From assembly GCA_964618065.1 (NCBI GenBank), contig CAZTZK010000044.1, forward strand, positions 1-20,699: DNA of 20,699 bases, in the 5' to 3' direction. Under the pieces are notes generated by a model, which saw only the letters and a list, made by a program, of their open reading frames with translations, had not been told where the DNA came from and made no database searches. This stretch comes from M55B174 sp964618065 (lineage in GTDB: Bacteria; Patescibacteriota; Minisyncoccia; CAIUEV01; JAHKAQ01). This document shows positions 1 through 5,630 of the stretch, one piece after another (position 1 is the stretch's first letter; every line of letters starts with the position of its first letter). A program made the position numbers and the translations under genes.

Positions 1-11
1 TTAACCTTAAC

Positions 12-44
12 AGGCAGTTCTATAAAATAGAGCTGCCTTTTTTT
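12..44 (+). terminator. Rho-independent terminator of the gene upstream of the window
   Basis: A 12-bp stem (12-23 with 27-38, one G-T wobble) closes on an AAA loop and is followed by seven T residues (38-44). The T run is on the + strand only, so it should end a + strand transcript entering from the left. It separates that unit from the T-box/aspS unit. Confidence 0.9.
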
Positions 45-52
45 ATCTTCTC

Positions 53-81
53 TTGAATTATCGTTAGAAATACTGTAATTT
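53..81 (+). promoter_or_regulatory. Probable promoter of the T-box/aspS unit
   Basis: TTGAAT at 53-58 is a good -35 box. Two overlapping -10 candidates follow: TGTAAT at 74-79 (15-bp spacer) and TAATTT at 76-81 (17-bp spacer). Either would start transcription shortly before T-box Stem I at 93. The position, between the upstream terminator and the riboswitch, supports a promoter here; the exact -10 is uncertain. Confidence 0.4.
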
Positions 82-91
82 AAAAGGAGAA

Positions 92-305
92 AGCGTTGAT
101 GTGGCAAACACCACAGAGCTTGGAAAAGAAAACCTGAAAATATTTTAGGTGAGTAGAATTCCACGGAAGCGTCCGTTAAAGCGCAAAGCCTTTTCAAGGC
201 GCAGAGGTCTAATTAGCAATAGTTAGATAAATTGAGGTGGTACCACGGTCAAACCGTCCTTAAAAGCTTGTTATTTTATTGATAGGCTTCTTGGAACGGT
301 TTTAT
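92..305 (+). promoter_or_regulatory. T-box riboswitch (tRNA-sensing leader) upstream of aspS
   Basis: The T-box core lies at 229-248 and includes GGTGGTACCACGG, near the family consensus. The antiterminator can form by pairing AGG 235-237 with CCT 258-260 and ACGG 245-248 with CCGT 254-257, leaving the bulge UGGU (238-241) free to pair with an uncharged tRNA 3' end. Stem I fits 93-104 with 161-172, interrupted by a tandem G-A pair, and continues as 109-112 with 148-151. The loop strand 152-160 between them should hold the specifier; AAU at 157-159 (Asn) is its only Asn or Asp triplet. A small stem III can form at 188-200. In this family, uncharged tRNA stabilises the antiterminator and lets transcription continue into the synthetase gene. 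The specifier assignment is tentative; the T-box call itself is firm. Confidence 0.93.
251..305 (+). terminator. Regulated terminator of the T-box leader
   Basis: AACCGT (252-257) pairs with ACGGTT (296-301), and CC 258-259 pairs with GG 293-294 around a bulged A. AAGC/GCTT can extend the helix further in. A T-rich tract follows (300-309). The 5' arm, 254-260, is the same segment that pairs with the T-box core in the antiterminator, so the two structures exclude each other, as expected for transcription attenuation. Confidence 0.85.
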
Positions 306-336
306 TTTTATCTAAATAATAATTTAATTTAAATCA

Positions 337-1650
337 ATGGAAAGAACAAAAATAAAAGATATAAACAAGCAGATTGGAAAAAAAATAAGAATTTTGGGAT
401 GGGTGCATAATGTTAGGGATTTAGGAAGTATTCGTTTTCTCATCCTGAGAGATATTTCCGGTATTGTTCAAGTTGTCGTTTTAGATAAAAAATCGGCGGT
501 TTATAAAATTACTTCCGGTCTTGCTCAAGAATCAGTGATTGAAGTAATTGGAAAAGCTAAGCAAGAGAAACAAGCTCCCGGGGGAGTAGAAATTGAAGCA
601 AAAGAAATTAGAATTTTATCCGAAGCAGATCCGGAGCTACCTATTCCGGTAGCGGAAAAAACCAAAAAAGGAGCTTCTCAAGATAAAAGAATGGATTGGC
701 GCTGGCTTGATCTAAGAAAACCAAAGAAGCAGTTAATTTTTAAAGTCTGGACAGAAATGGAGAGAGCTATGCGAGATTTTTTTCTTCGGAATGATTTTCT
801 TCAAATTCATTCTCCAAAATTGATGAGCGCTCCCAGTGAATCGGGAGCAGAACTTTTTGAAGTGCCTTATTTTACGAGAAAGGCTTATTTAGCTCAATCT
901 CCTCAATTTTATAAACAAATGGCTATGGCATCCGGCTTTGAAAAAGTTTTTGAAGTCGGTCCTGTTTTTAGAGCAGAACCTTCTTTTACTTCCCGTCACG
1001 GTACTGAATTTACCGGCTACGATATGGAAATTTCTTTTATTGAATCCCATGAAGATGTAATGAAAGTAGCCGAGAAGATGCTGGCTCATGTAATAAAATC
1101 AGTAAAAGAGAAATATGGAAAGGAAATAGCTAAAGAGTATGGCAGGGAAATTGAAATTCCCAAAATCCCTTTTCCAAGAATTACTATGGAAGAAGCCAAA
1201 AAAATTCTTAAAAAACAAAACACTGCTTTAGGAAAAAAGGGAGACATTAATCCGGAAGAAGAAAAAACTCTTTCAGATTATGTTTTTGCAAAACAAAAGC
1301 ATGAATTTGTTTTTGTGACAGAGTATCCCATTGGAATAAGACCTTTTTACCACATGCGAGACGAGAAAAATCCTAAAACGACAAAGAGCTTTGATCTTCT
1401 TTGGAATGGCCTTGAGATTGCTACCGGCTCCCAAAGGGAACATCGCTATGCGGTTTTAAAAAAGCAGGCGCAAGAAAATAATGTTGGCGGAGAATCTATT
1501 CAACATTATCTTAACTTTTTCAAATTCGGTTGTCCTCCTCATGGGGGAATTGGAATGGGACCGGCTAGGATGTTAATGAAGCTATTAGGCTTAGAGAATA
1601 TTCGGGAAGCCTCTTTCGTTTACAGAGGTGTCAAAAGAATTACTCCCTAA
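337..1650 (+). CDS. aspS: Archaeal-type aspartyl-tRNA synthetase, probably non-discriminating (Asp/Asn)
   Basis: Charges tRNA with aspartate in the cytosol. At 437 aa it has the length of archaeal/eukaryotic-type AspRS; bacterial AspRS is near 590 aa because of an inserted GAD domain, absent here. An N-terminal OB-fold anticodon-binding domain (about 1-105) contains GWVHNVRDLG. The class II catalytic core follows, with motif 2 FRAEPSFTSRHGTEF, then SFDLLWNGLEIATGSQREH, and ends in motif 3 and KRITP. In archaeal AspRS a Trp at the position of His24 and a Lys near Pro81 make the enzyme specific for tRNA-Asp; His and Pro there are typical of enzymes that also charge tRNA-Asn. The product would then need GatCAB to become Asn-tRNA-Asn. 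Motif 3 reads GMGPAR, with Ala where Glu usually precedes the Arg. There is no Shine-Dalgarno; ATG 337 is chosen because the OB fold starts soon after it. Confidence 0.93.
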   Translation: MERTKIKDINKQIGKKIRILGWVHNVRDLGSIRFLILRDISGIVQVVVLDKKSAVYKITSGLAQESVIEVIGKAKQEKQAPGGVEIEAKEIRILSEADPELPIPVAEKTKKGASQDKRMDWRWLDLRKPKKQLIFKVWTEMERAMRDFFLRNDFLQIHSPKLMSAPSESGAELFEVPYFTRKAYLAQSPQFYKQMAMASGFEKVFEVGPVFRAEPSFTSRHGTEFTGYDMEISFIESHEDVMKVAEKMLAHVIKSVKEKYGKEIAKEYGREIEIPKIPFPRITMEEAKKILKKQNTALGKKGDINPEEEKTLSDYVFAKQKHEFVFVTEYPIGIRPFYHMRDEKNPKTTKSFDLLWNGLEIATGSQREHRYAVLKKQAQENNVGGESIQHYLNFFKFGCPPHGGIGMGPARMLMKLLGLENIREASFVYRGVKRITP

Positions 1651-1741
1651 CTAACCGATTTAAGAACTATTTTTAAAAAGTGCTTTTAAAAGTGAGAGAC
1701 GTATTTTGTTTAATTGATTTTTAATTGAGTGTAAAAGAGAA

Positions 1742-1769
1742 TTAATTACGTAATTAATTACGTAATTAA
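1742..1769. repeat. 28-bp perfect palindrome upstream of maf
   Basis: The sequence equals its own reverse complement over 28 bases. It is built from two copies of a TTAATTACGTAA unit sharing a centre at 1755/1756. No T run follows, so it does not look like a terminator. It lies 25 bases before the maf start, where an operator for a dimeric regulator or an mRNA hairpin could act. Function is not known. Confidence 0.7.
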
Positions 1770-1793
1770 AAATTATTACTTAACTAGTAAGAA

Positions 1794-2363
1794 ATGAAAA
1801 TAATTTTAGGTTCCAGCTCTAAATGGAGAAAGAAAATTTTAGAAGATGCTGGTTATAAATTTGAAATAATGGCAGCCGATATAGATGAAAAGAAAATTCG
1901 CTCTGATAATTATGAATTACTTCCCTTGCTTATTGCCAGAGGTAAAGCAGATTTTTTATTGGCTAAAATCAAAGAGCCGGCTCTACTTATTACTTCAGAC
2001 CAGGTTGTTGTTTGTGAAGATGAACTTAGAGAGAAACCAAGAAGTAAAAGAGAAGCCGAAAAATTTTTGGCAAGTTATTCCCAATTTCCTGTTAAATCTA
2101 TTACTTCAGTAGTAGCTGTTAATACTGCGAGTCAGAAAAAAGCGGAAGGAGTTGATATTGCTACGGTTTATTTTAATAAAATTCCTTCTCATATTATTCA
2201 AGAATTTATTGCCAGCGAAGATGCCTTTGCTTGTGCCGGTGGTTTTTCTATTAGTCACCCACTACTTAAGCCTTTAGTTTCTAAAGTTGAAGGGAATAGA
2301 GATTGTGTTATCGGATTGCCGATGAATTTAACCGAAAAATTAGTAAAGAGAGTAACCGAATGA
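1794..2363 (+). CDS. maf: Maf/YhdE-family nucleotide pyrophosphatase
   Basis: Maf proteins hydrolyse nucleoside triphosphates, often non-canonical or pyrimidine ones, to the monophosphate and pyrophosphate. The 189 aa match the family's usual length. The N-terminal phosphate-binding motif is GSSSKWRKKIL (7-15 region), with Lys/Trp where SPRR is usual. TSDQVV (67-72) carries the probable catalytic Asp69, REKP (79-82) follows, and AGG (148-150) and GLP (174-176) lie in the C-terminal half. Gln70 after the Asp, rather than Thr, places it near the DQVV-type Maf branch. Substrate cannot be told from sequence. It stands alone between aspS and tRNA-His, 143 bases after aspS, with the palindrome at 1742-1769 just upstream. 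It ends in TGA. Confidence 0.88.
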   Translation: MKIILGSSSKWRKKILEDAGYKFEIMAADIDEKKIRSDNYELLPLLIARGKADFLLAKIKEPALLITSDQVVVCEDELREKPRSKREAEKFLASYSQFPVKSITSVVAVNTASQKKAEGVDIATVYFNKIPSHIIQEFIASEDAFACAGGFSISHPLLKPLVSKVEGNRDCVIGLPMNLTEKLVKRVTE

Positions 2364-2386
2364 ATCTAATTTTCTAATTTCTAAGC

Positions 2387-2415
2387 TTGATATTCAACGT
2401 TTTGTCTGTTATTTT
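2387..2415 (+). promoter_or_regulatory. Promoter of tRNA-His
   Basis: TTGATA (2387-2392) and TATTTT (2410-2415) are separated by exactly 17 bases. Transcription would begin near 2422, about two bases before the mature 5' end of the tRNA. Confidence 0.65.
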
Positions 2416-2423
2416 TCTTGTAT

Positions 2424-2496
2424 GGTGGCGGTAGCTCAGCGGTAGAGCCCCGGGTTGTGGTCCCGGCTGTCGTGGGTTCAAATCCCATCCGTCACC
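2424..2496 (+). tRNA. tRNA-His, anticodon GTG
   Basis: All four arms fold. The acceptor is GTGGCGG (2425-2431) with CCGTCAC (2489-2495). The anticodon stem CCGGG/CCCGG closes a loop with GTG at 2457-2459. The T arm is 2472-2488 with loop TTCAAAT. G2424 can serve as the extra G-1 opposite discriminator C2496, the identity pair of bacterial tRNA-His. The 3' CCA is not fully encoded: after C2496 the DNA reads CAAA, so CCA addition by a nucleotidyltransferase is expected. It forms a single-gene unit with its own promoter and terminator. Confidence 0.97.
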
Positions 2497-2504
2497 CAAA
2501 AATT

Positions 2505-2532
2505 AAACGCCGCCCGTAAGGGCGGCGTTTTT
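2505..2532 (+). terminator. Strong terminator after tRNA-His
   Basis: An 11-bp, GC-rich perfect stem (2505-2515 with 2520-2530) with loop GTAA is followed by a T run that overlaps the end of the stem (2528-2532). It starts only nine bases after the tRNA, so the tRNA transcript is short. Confidence 0.95.
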
Positions 2533-2554
2533 CTTCAAATTTTTCTTCAAATTT
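2531..2554. repeat. Two tandem copies of a 12-base unit
   Basis: TTCTTCAAATTT occurs twice back to back (2531-2542, 2543-2554), directly after the terminator stem. It is too short and AT-rich to assign a role. Confidence 0.6.
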
Positions 2555-2559
2555 AATCT

Positions 2560-2588
2560 TTGAATCCAACGCTAAAAAGTTGTATGGT
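2560..2588 (+). promoter_or_regulatory. Promoter of the AmmeMemoRadiSam cluster
   Basis: TTGAAT (2560-2565) and TATGGT (2583-2588) have a 17-base spacer. Transcription would start near 2595, giving a leader of roughly 20 bases before the ATG at 2614. It lies just after the tRNA-His terminator. Confidence 0.55.
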
Positions 2589-2613
2589 TAAGATAGAAAA
2601 TTTATTGTGAAAA

Positions 2614-3654
2614 ATGAAGGAATGTCTTAATTACAAAATTATTGATTCCGAAACTTTAGAATGTCATAACTGTAATCATTTCTGTCGAATTAAAGAAGGA
2701 AAAGTTGGCATTTGTGGGATTCGTCAAAATCGGGGAGGGAAACTTTATTTATTGACTTATGGTAAAGCGGTAGCTGCTAACATTGATCCGATTGAAAAAA
2801 AACCTCTCTTTCATTTTCTGCCGGGGAGTTTAGCTTATTCTTTTGGAACGTTAGGTTGTAATTTTCGTTGTAGCAATTGCCAAAATTATGCTATCTCTCA
2901 AATGTTTGGCGAAAAAGGTAAAGTAAAAGAATATTCTAAATTAAATTGGGGTTTGGATTTTTCTCCAGCTAAAATTGTAGAAGAAGCCAAACAAAATGAT
3001 TGCTCCAGCATAGCTGCTACTTATAACGAGCCTACGGTTTTTATGGAATATTCTCTAGAAGTGATGAAAATTGCTAAGAAAGAAAAAATTTACAATATTT
3101 GGGTATCTAACGGTTTTATGTCTTCGGAAACTCTAGACATTATTTTACCTTATTTAGATGCGGTTAATATTGACATTAAATCTTTCCAGGCTAGTTTTTA
3201 TAAGCGTTACTGCGGGGCTAAGTTAACTCCGGTTTTAGAAAATTGTAAAAAATTAGCTAAGCAGAAAAACGTTTGGCTGGAAGTTACGACTCTTCTTATC
3301 CCTAATCTTTCTGATGATCTAAAAATGTTGAGAGAAATTGCCCGTTTTATTAAAAAAGAATTAGGAGCATCTGTTCCTTGGCATCTGAGTGCTTTCTCTG
3401 GGGAGATCTCTTGGAAATTAAAAAATTTTCCCCCAACTCCTTTAGAAAAAATTAGGAAAGCTTATGAAATTGGAAAAGAAGAAGGATTGAATTATGTTTA
3501 CGGAGGGAATATTGAAGGAGAAAACATAGAGAATACTTATTGCCCGAAGTGCGGAACGCTTTTAGTAGAAAGAAATGAATATTGGGCTACTAGCTTAATG
3601 AAAAATGATCGTTGTCCTCGTTGCGGTGCTAAAATTGCTGGAGTTTTTAAATAA
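2614..3654 (+). CDS. amrS: AmmeMemoRadiSam system radical SAM enzyme
   Basis: A 346-aa radical SAM protein related to pyruvate-formate-lyase activating enzymes. The 4Fe-4S cluster motif CX3CX2C is Cys82, Cys86 and Cys89 (CNFRCSNC). It is preceded by a cysteine-rich N-terminal segment, Cys17, Cys20, Cys24 and Cys34, typical of this subfamily. YNEPTVF and DIKSF lie in the barrel core. The C-terminus has two CxxC pairs (CPKC, CPRC), likely a zinc ribbon. Family knowledge: this enzyme occurs with MEMO-like and AMMECR1-like partners, and both follow here, 62 and 850 bases downstream. The substrate and reaction are not known to me. It is presumably cytosolic and oxygen-sensitive. The start fits the promoter at 2560-2588; no Shine-Dalgarno is visible. 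Confidence 0.92.
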   Translation: MKECLNYKIIDSETLECHNCNHFCRIKEGKVGICGIRQNRGGKLYLLTYGKAVAANIDPIEKKPLFHFLPGSLAYSFGTLGCNFRCSNCQNYAISQMFGEKGKVKEYSKLNWGLDFSPAKIVEEAKQNDCSSIAATYNEPTVFMEYSLEVMKIAKKEKIYNIWVSNGFMSSETLDIILPYLDAVNIDIKSFQASFYKRYCGAKLTPVLENCKKLAKQKNVWLEVTTLLIPNLSDDLKMLREIARFIKKELGASVPWHLSAFSGEISWKLKNFPPTPLEKIRKAYEIGKEEGLNYVYGGNIEGENIENTYCPKCGTLLVERNEYWATSLMKNDRCPRCGAKIAGVFK

Positions 3655-3716
3655 GAAACGAACTTTTGAAAAGATAATCTAATCGTTTGGAATAATTTTA
3701 ATAAATTAAATTAAAG

Positions 3717-4502
3717 ATGATTAATTTCTCCGCTATCACTCCTCATCCTCCAATAATTATTCCTGGCATTGGCCAGAAAAGTGACTTGGAAAGAGCTACC
3801 AAAACAATTAAAGCTATGCAAAAGATGGAGGAAGAATTTACTAAAAATAATCCTGACACTATTCTTCTTGTTTCTCCTCATTCTCCTCTAAAGCCGGATT
3901 GTTTTTTGGTAAATACAAATCCAACTTTGGAGGGGGATTTAATTGATTTTGGTTTGCAGAAAAATTTTGTTTTTGAGAATGATTTAGAAGTTATAGAAAT
4001 GATGCAAAAAGAAGCAAGTAAAAAACAAATCCCTCTTTGCTTTGCTGAAAATTCTCTAGATCATGGAGCATTGGTTCCACTTTATTACTTAACCAAAAAA
4101 ATAGAACCTAAATTAGTGCATTTGGCATTTTCTTGGCTTAGTCCGGAATTTCATCTGGAATATGGAAAAATGTTAGGCAGAATTTGTTCTGAAAGTTCTA
4201 AAAAAATAGCGGTGATTGCTAGTGGAGATATGTCTCACCGTCTTTCTCTTGATGCGCCGGCAGGCTATTCGCCTAAAGGAAAAATTTTTGATAAAATGAT
4301 TAGAGAAGCGCTTACCTCTCAAGATATTTCTGGCGTTTTAAATTTAGACGGAGAATTGGCGGAAGAAGCCGGAGAATGTGGTCTGCGTTCGGTTATAATT
4401 TTATTGGGAATTTTAGGAAAAAATTTTGATTTTCAACTTTTAAGTTATGAAGCGCCTTTCGGTGTAGGCTATTTAACGGCTCGGCTAATTCCTAAGAAAT
4501 AA
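3717..4502 (+). CDS. amrB: AmmeMemoRadiSam system protein B (MEMO-like)
   Basis: A 261-aa protein of the MEMO / class III extradiol dioxygenase-like fold. Family members bind iron through conserved His and Cys. Visible candidates are His10 (TPHPP), His55 (SPHSP), His116 (DHGALVP), Asp171/His174 (SGDMSH) and Cys221 (GECGLRS), which matches the C-terminal Cys ligand region of human MEMO1. No signal peptide or membrane segment is seen. It is the middle gene of the three-gene cluster: 62 bases after the radical SAM gene and only two bases before the AMMECR1 gene, so co-translation with the latter is likely. A weak TTGAAA box at 3666-3671 might give a secondary promoter. Its biochemical role in bacteria is not established as far as I know. 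Confidence 0.9.
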   Translation: MINFSAITPHPPIIIPGIGQKSDLERATKTIKAMQKMEEEFTKNNPDTILLVSPHSPLKPDCFLVNTNPTLEGDLIDFGLQKNFVFENDLEVIEMMQKEASKKQIPLCFAENSLDHGALVPLYYLTKKIEPKLVHLAFSWLSPEFHLEYGKMLGRICSESSKKIAVIASGDMSHRLSLDAPAGYSPKGKIFDKMIREALTSQDISGVLNLDGELAEEAGECGLRSVIILLGILGKNFDFQLLSYEAPFGVGYLTARLIPKK

Positions 4503-4504
4503 TT

Positions 4505-5017
4505 ATGGATTATTATTTAAATTTAGCTAAAAAAGCGATTGAAGCTTATGTTAAAGAGGGAAAAGAAATAGAAGCTCCTTCTAAATTGAGTTCCGAAATT
4601 AAAACAAAAAGAGCCGGGGTTTTTGTGACAATTTATAAAGGAAAAGAATTAAGAGGATGTATTGGCACTTATTTGCCGACTCAAAAAAATATAGCGGAGG
4701 AAATAATAAATAATGCCCGTTCCGCTTCTCAAGATCCGCGTTTTTCTCCTCTAAGAGTAGAAGAACTCCCAAAATTAAAATATGAAGTGAGCCTTTTGAG
4801 CAAACCTAAATTAATTTCTGATAAAAATAAGCTTAATCCTAAAAAAGACGGAGTGCTTGTATTCTCTAGTCTCGGCAGAAGTGGTTTATTGCTACCTGAT
4901 TTAGAAGGAGTAGAAACGGTTGATCAACAAATAGCTATTGCTTGTCAAAAAGGAGGAATTGATCCTTTCAACGATAAATTAGAAATTTTCTCTTTTCAAG
5001 TTGAAAAACATTCTTAG
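4505..5017 (+). CDS. amrA: AmmeMemoRadiSam system protein A (AMMECR1 domain)
   Basis: A 170-aa, single-domain AMMECR1 protein. The family signature LRGCIGT is at 49-55, followed by ARSASQDPRF (71-80), where the DPRF block is strongly conserved, then KDGV and GRSGLLLPD (124-132). The length fits a full domain with no extension. Cys52 in the signature is a candidate functional residue. It starts two bases after the MEMO-like stop, closing the cluster; a separate promoter for the pilin follows. The family is widespread in archaea and eukaryotes (human AMMECR1), but its reaction is unknown to me. It ends in TAG. Confidence 0.93.
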   Translation: MDYYLNLAKKAIEAYVKEGKEIEAPSKLSSEIKTKRAGVFVTIYKGKELRGCIGTYLPTQKNIAEEIINNARSASQDPRFSPLRVEELPKLKYEVSLLSKPKLISDKNKLNPKKDGVLVFSSLGRSGLLLPDLEGVETVDQQIAIACQKGGIDPFNDKLEIFSFQVEKHS

Positions 5018-5043
5018 TAAAAATCGCTATTTAGGTATTTTTT

Positions 5044-5052
5044 TGGTATAAT
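5044..5052 (+). promoter_or_regulatory. Extended -10 promoter of the pilin gene
   Basis: TGGTATAAT is a perfect -10 box with the extended TGn motif. There is no good -35 at 16-18 bases, as tolerated by extended -10 promoters. Transcription would begin near 5059, about 23 bases before the pilin ATG. Confidence 0.7.
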
Positions 5053-5081
5053 GAAAAAACAGAAAATATTTTAAAATAAAA

Positions 5082-5570
5082 ATGCAAACAATATCCAAAA
5101 TAAAATCTAAAATAAAATATTCGGTCTCCGGACAGAAAATATTAGCAGTTAGTTTTTTTGTTTTTGTTTTTGTTCTTTTAGGAGGATTGCAATTTGCTTC
5201 AGCTACGGGATGGGTGCCTGAAGTACCTCTCCCTGTTAGTGGAGATGGGAGTAACGGAACATCTGATTATGTTAGTCAAGTCTATAAGTTTGTTGCTATG
5301 ATAGTGGGAATCTTAGGAGCCATGATGTTTATGATAGGAGGGTTCCAATATCTTACTTCTGCCGGGAACACAGCAGCAGTAGCTCAAGCCAAGAAAACCA
5401 TGTTTAGTGCTTTAGCTGGTATTATAATAGTTTTAACAGCTTATCTTCTGTTGAGAATCATCAACAAAGAATTGGTGGAACTGCAAGAGCCGGTAACTTT
5501 TTTGCTTGAAGGAGAAATTCCTCTGACTGATTTTTCCAATTCAGAAATTGGTTTCAAGGTTAAAGGTTGA
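5082..5570 (+). CDS. TrbC/VirB2-like type IV secretion pilin-family protein
   Basis: A small membrane protein of 162 aa. A basic N-terminus and hydrophobic segment (20-40) end in Ala39-Ser-Ala41, a good signal peptidase site. Two further hydrophobic helices (about 66-90 and 106-126) flank GGFQYLTSAGN and a short polar loop with AKK. This two-helix layout after cleavage, with the GG-x-YLTSAGN stretch, is typical of the small T4SS_pilin family common in CPR genomes and resembles VirB2/TrbC pilins. Family members build conjugation or secretion pili; the role in CPR is not known. The C-terminal 35 residues are polar and may be exposed. It has its own promoter and sits ahead of ftsK. A VirD4/TraG-like ATPase lies 6 kb downstream, but no VirB4 is seen. 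Confidence 0.75.
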   Translation: MQTISKIKSKIKYSVSGQKILAVSFFVFVFVLLGGLQFASATGWVPEVPLPVSGDGSNGTSDYVSQVYKFVAMIVGILGAMMFMIGGFQYLTSAGNTAAVAQAKKTMFSALAGIIIVLTAYLLLRIINKELVELQEPVTFLLEGEIPLTDFSNSEIGFKVKG

Positions 5571-5630
5571 GCTAGCAATTATTTAGTCTGTTATTTTTAT
5601 TTTTCTATTTTTATTTTATAAGAATTTTCA

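Noticed and set aside
2531..2554. Start of a CRISPR-like array
   Set aside because: There are only two 12-base copies with no spacer between them, and no cas gene in the window.
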